NCBI GenBank assembly: GCA_905209435.1
Contig: CAJLTE010000136.1
Span: 1-6,858, forward strand
Length of the DNA: 6,858 nt
Direction of reading: 5' to 3'
Origin: an uncultured Blautia sp.
GTDB lineage: Bacteria > Bacillota_A > Clostridia > Lachnospirales > Lachnospiraceae
Under the pieces are notes generated by a model that saw only the letters and a list, made by a program, of their open reading frames with translations, was not told where the DNA came from and did not search any database. Shown here piece by piece: positions 6,680-6,858 of the stretch. Made by a program: the position numbers and the translations under genes. Positions within the stretch are counted from its first letter, which is position 1. Each line of letters begins with the position of its first letter.

Positions 6680-6858
6680 ATGGCAAAAAAACAGGTGACA
6701 TTTGCAGATATTGCAGAATATACTCATTTTTCAAAAACTACAATATCACGGTATTTCAATCATCCCGATTCTCTTACGCTTGAAAATCAGGAAAAGATTT
6801 CACAGGCCCTTGATACCCTTGGCTATAAAAAAAATAAACTTGCAAAAGTTCTGGCAAA
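6680..6858 (+). CDS. LacI-family transcriptional regulator, N-terminal DNA-binding part
   Basis: The first 59 codons are present; the gene runs off the right edge, so the sugar-binding core is not seen. The N-terminus is a LacI-type helix-turn-helix: VTFADIAEYTHFSKTTISRYFN (in two parts, residues 6-17 and 18-27) aligns with LacI from its VTLYDVAEY stretch through SRVVN. Recognition-helix residues equivalent to LacI Tyr17, Gln18 and Arg22 are Lys19, Thr20 and Arg24. The third helix (about 32-46) and the LGYKKNKLAKVLA hinge region follow, where most family members have LGYxPNxxARxL. ATG at 6680 has AAGGAGA (6663-6669) 10 nt upstream, slightly long but acceptable. Divergent from the sugar operon and sharing its operator region, it is the likely local repressor, released by sucrose, fructose or a phosphorylated product. 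The effector is unknown. Confidence 0.9.
   Translation, partial: MAKKQVTFADIAEYTHFSKTTISRYFNHPDSLTLENQEKISQALDTLGYKKNKLAKVLA

Overview
The window carries a compact sucrose / short fructo-oligosaccharide (FOS) utilisation locus from a low-to-moderate GC Firmicute. It looks most like a gut Lachnospiraceae-type Clostridium. This rests on the AT-rich sigma-A type promoters, strong AGGAGG-like ribosome binding sites, UGA/UAA/UAG stops in the standard code, and the style of the transporter (a large lipoprotein binding protein plus two LplB/YtcP-like permeases). The genus cannot be fixed from sequence reading alone.

Layout, left to right. Positions 1-176 hold the start of an unrecognised minus-strand gene that runs off the left edge, with its own extended -10 promoter at 227-254. 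A UUCG-capped terminator hairpin at 286-311 closes the main operon. The operon occupies 338-6426 on the minus strand. In transcription order it encodes permease 1 (5488-6426), permease 2 (4582-5475), a lipoprotein solute-binding protein (2881-4560), a cytoplasmic GH32 beta-fructofuranosidase (1351-2835) and a PfkB-family fructokinase (338-1291). Gaps between genes are 12, 21, 45 and 59 nt. I see no internal terminator and no convincing internal promoter, so a single transcript is likely. At 6427-6679 is a divergent control region. To the right, on the plus strand, a LacI-family regulator begins at 6680 and runs off the right edge.

How the genes work together (inference from families and context). 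The lipoprotein captures the sugar outside the cell and the two permeases move it in unphosphorylated. The GH32 enzyme has no signal peptide, so it releases fructose (and glucose from sucrose) in the cytoplasm, and fructokinase makes fructose-6-phosphate. No ABC ATPase gene lies in the window, so the importer probably uses a shared MsmK/MsmX-type ATPase encoded elsewhere. The LacI-type protein is the natural candidate repressor.

The control region is the most interesting part. Two operators have the same architecture, each a pair of AACCGGTT-like self-palindromes repeating every 12 bp. One lies just downstream of the predicted operon start point, and the other lies between the two promoters. 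This suggests joint control of the operon and of the regulator itself. I found no mobile element, CRISPR array, RNA gene or clearly unprecedented system. No gene-free stretch exceeds 300 bases.
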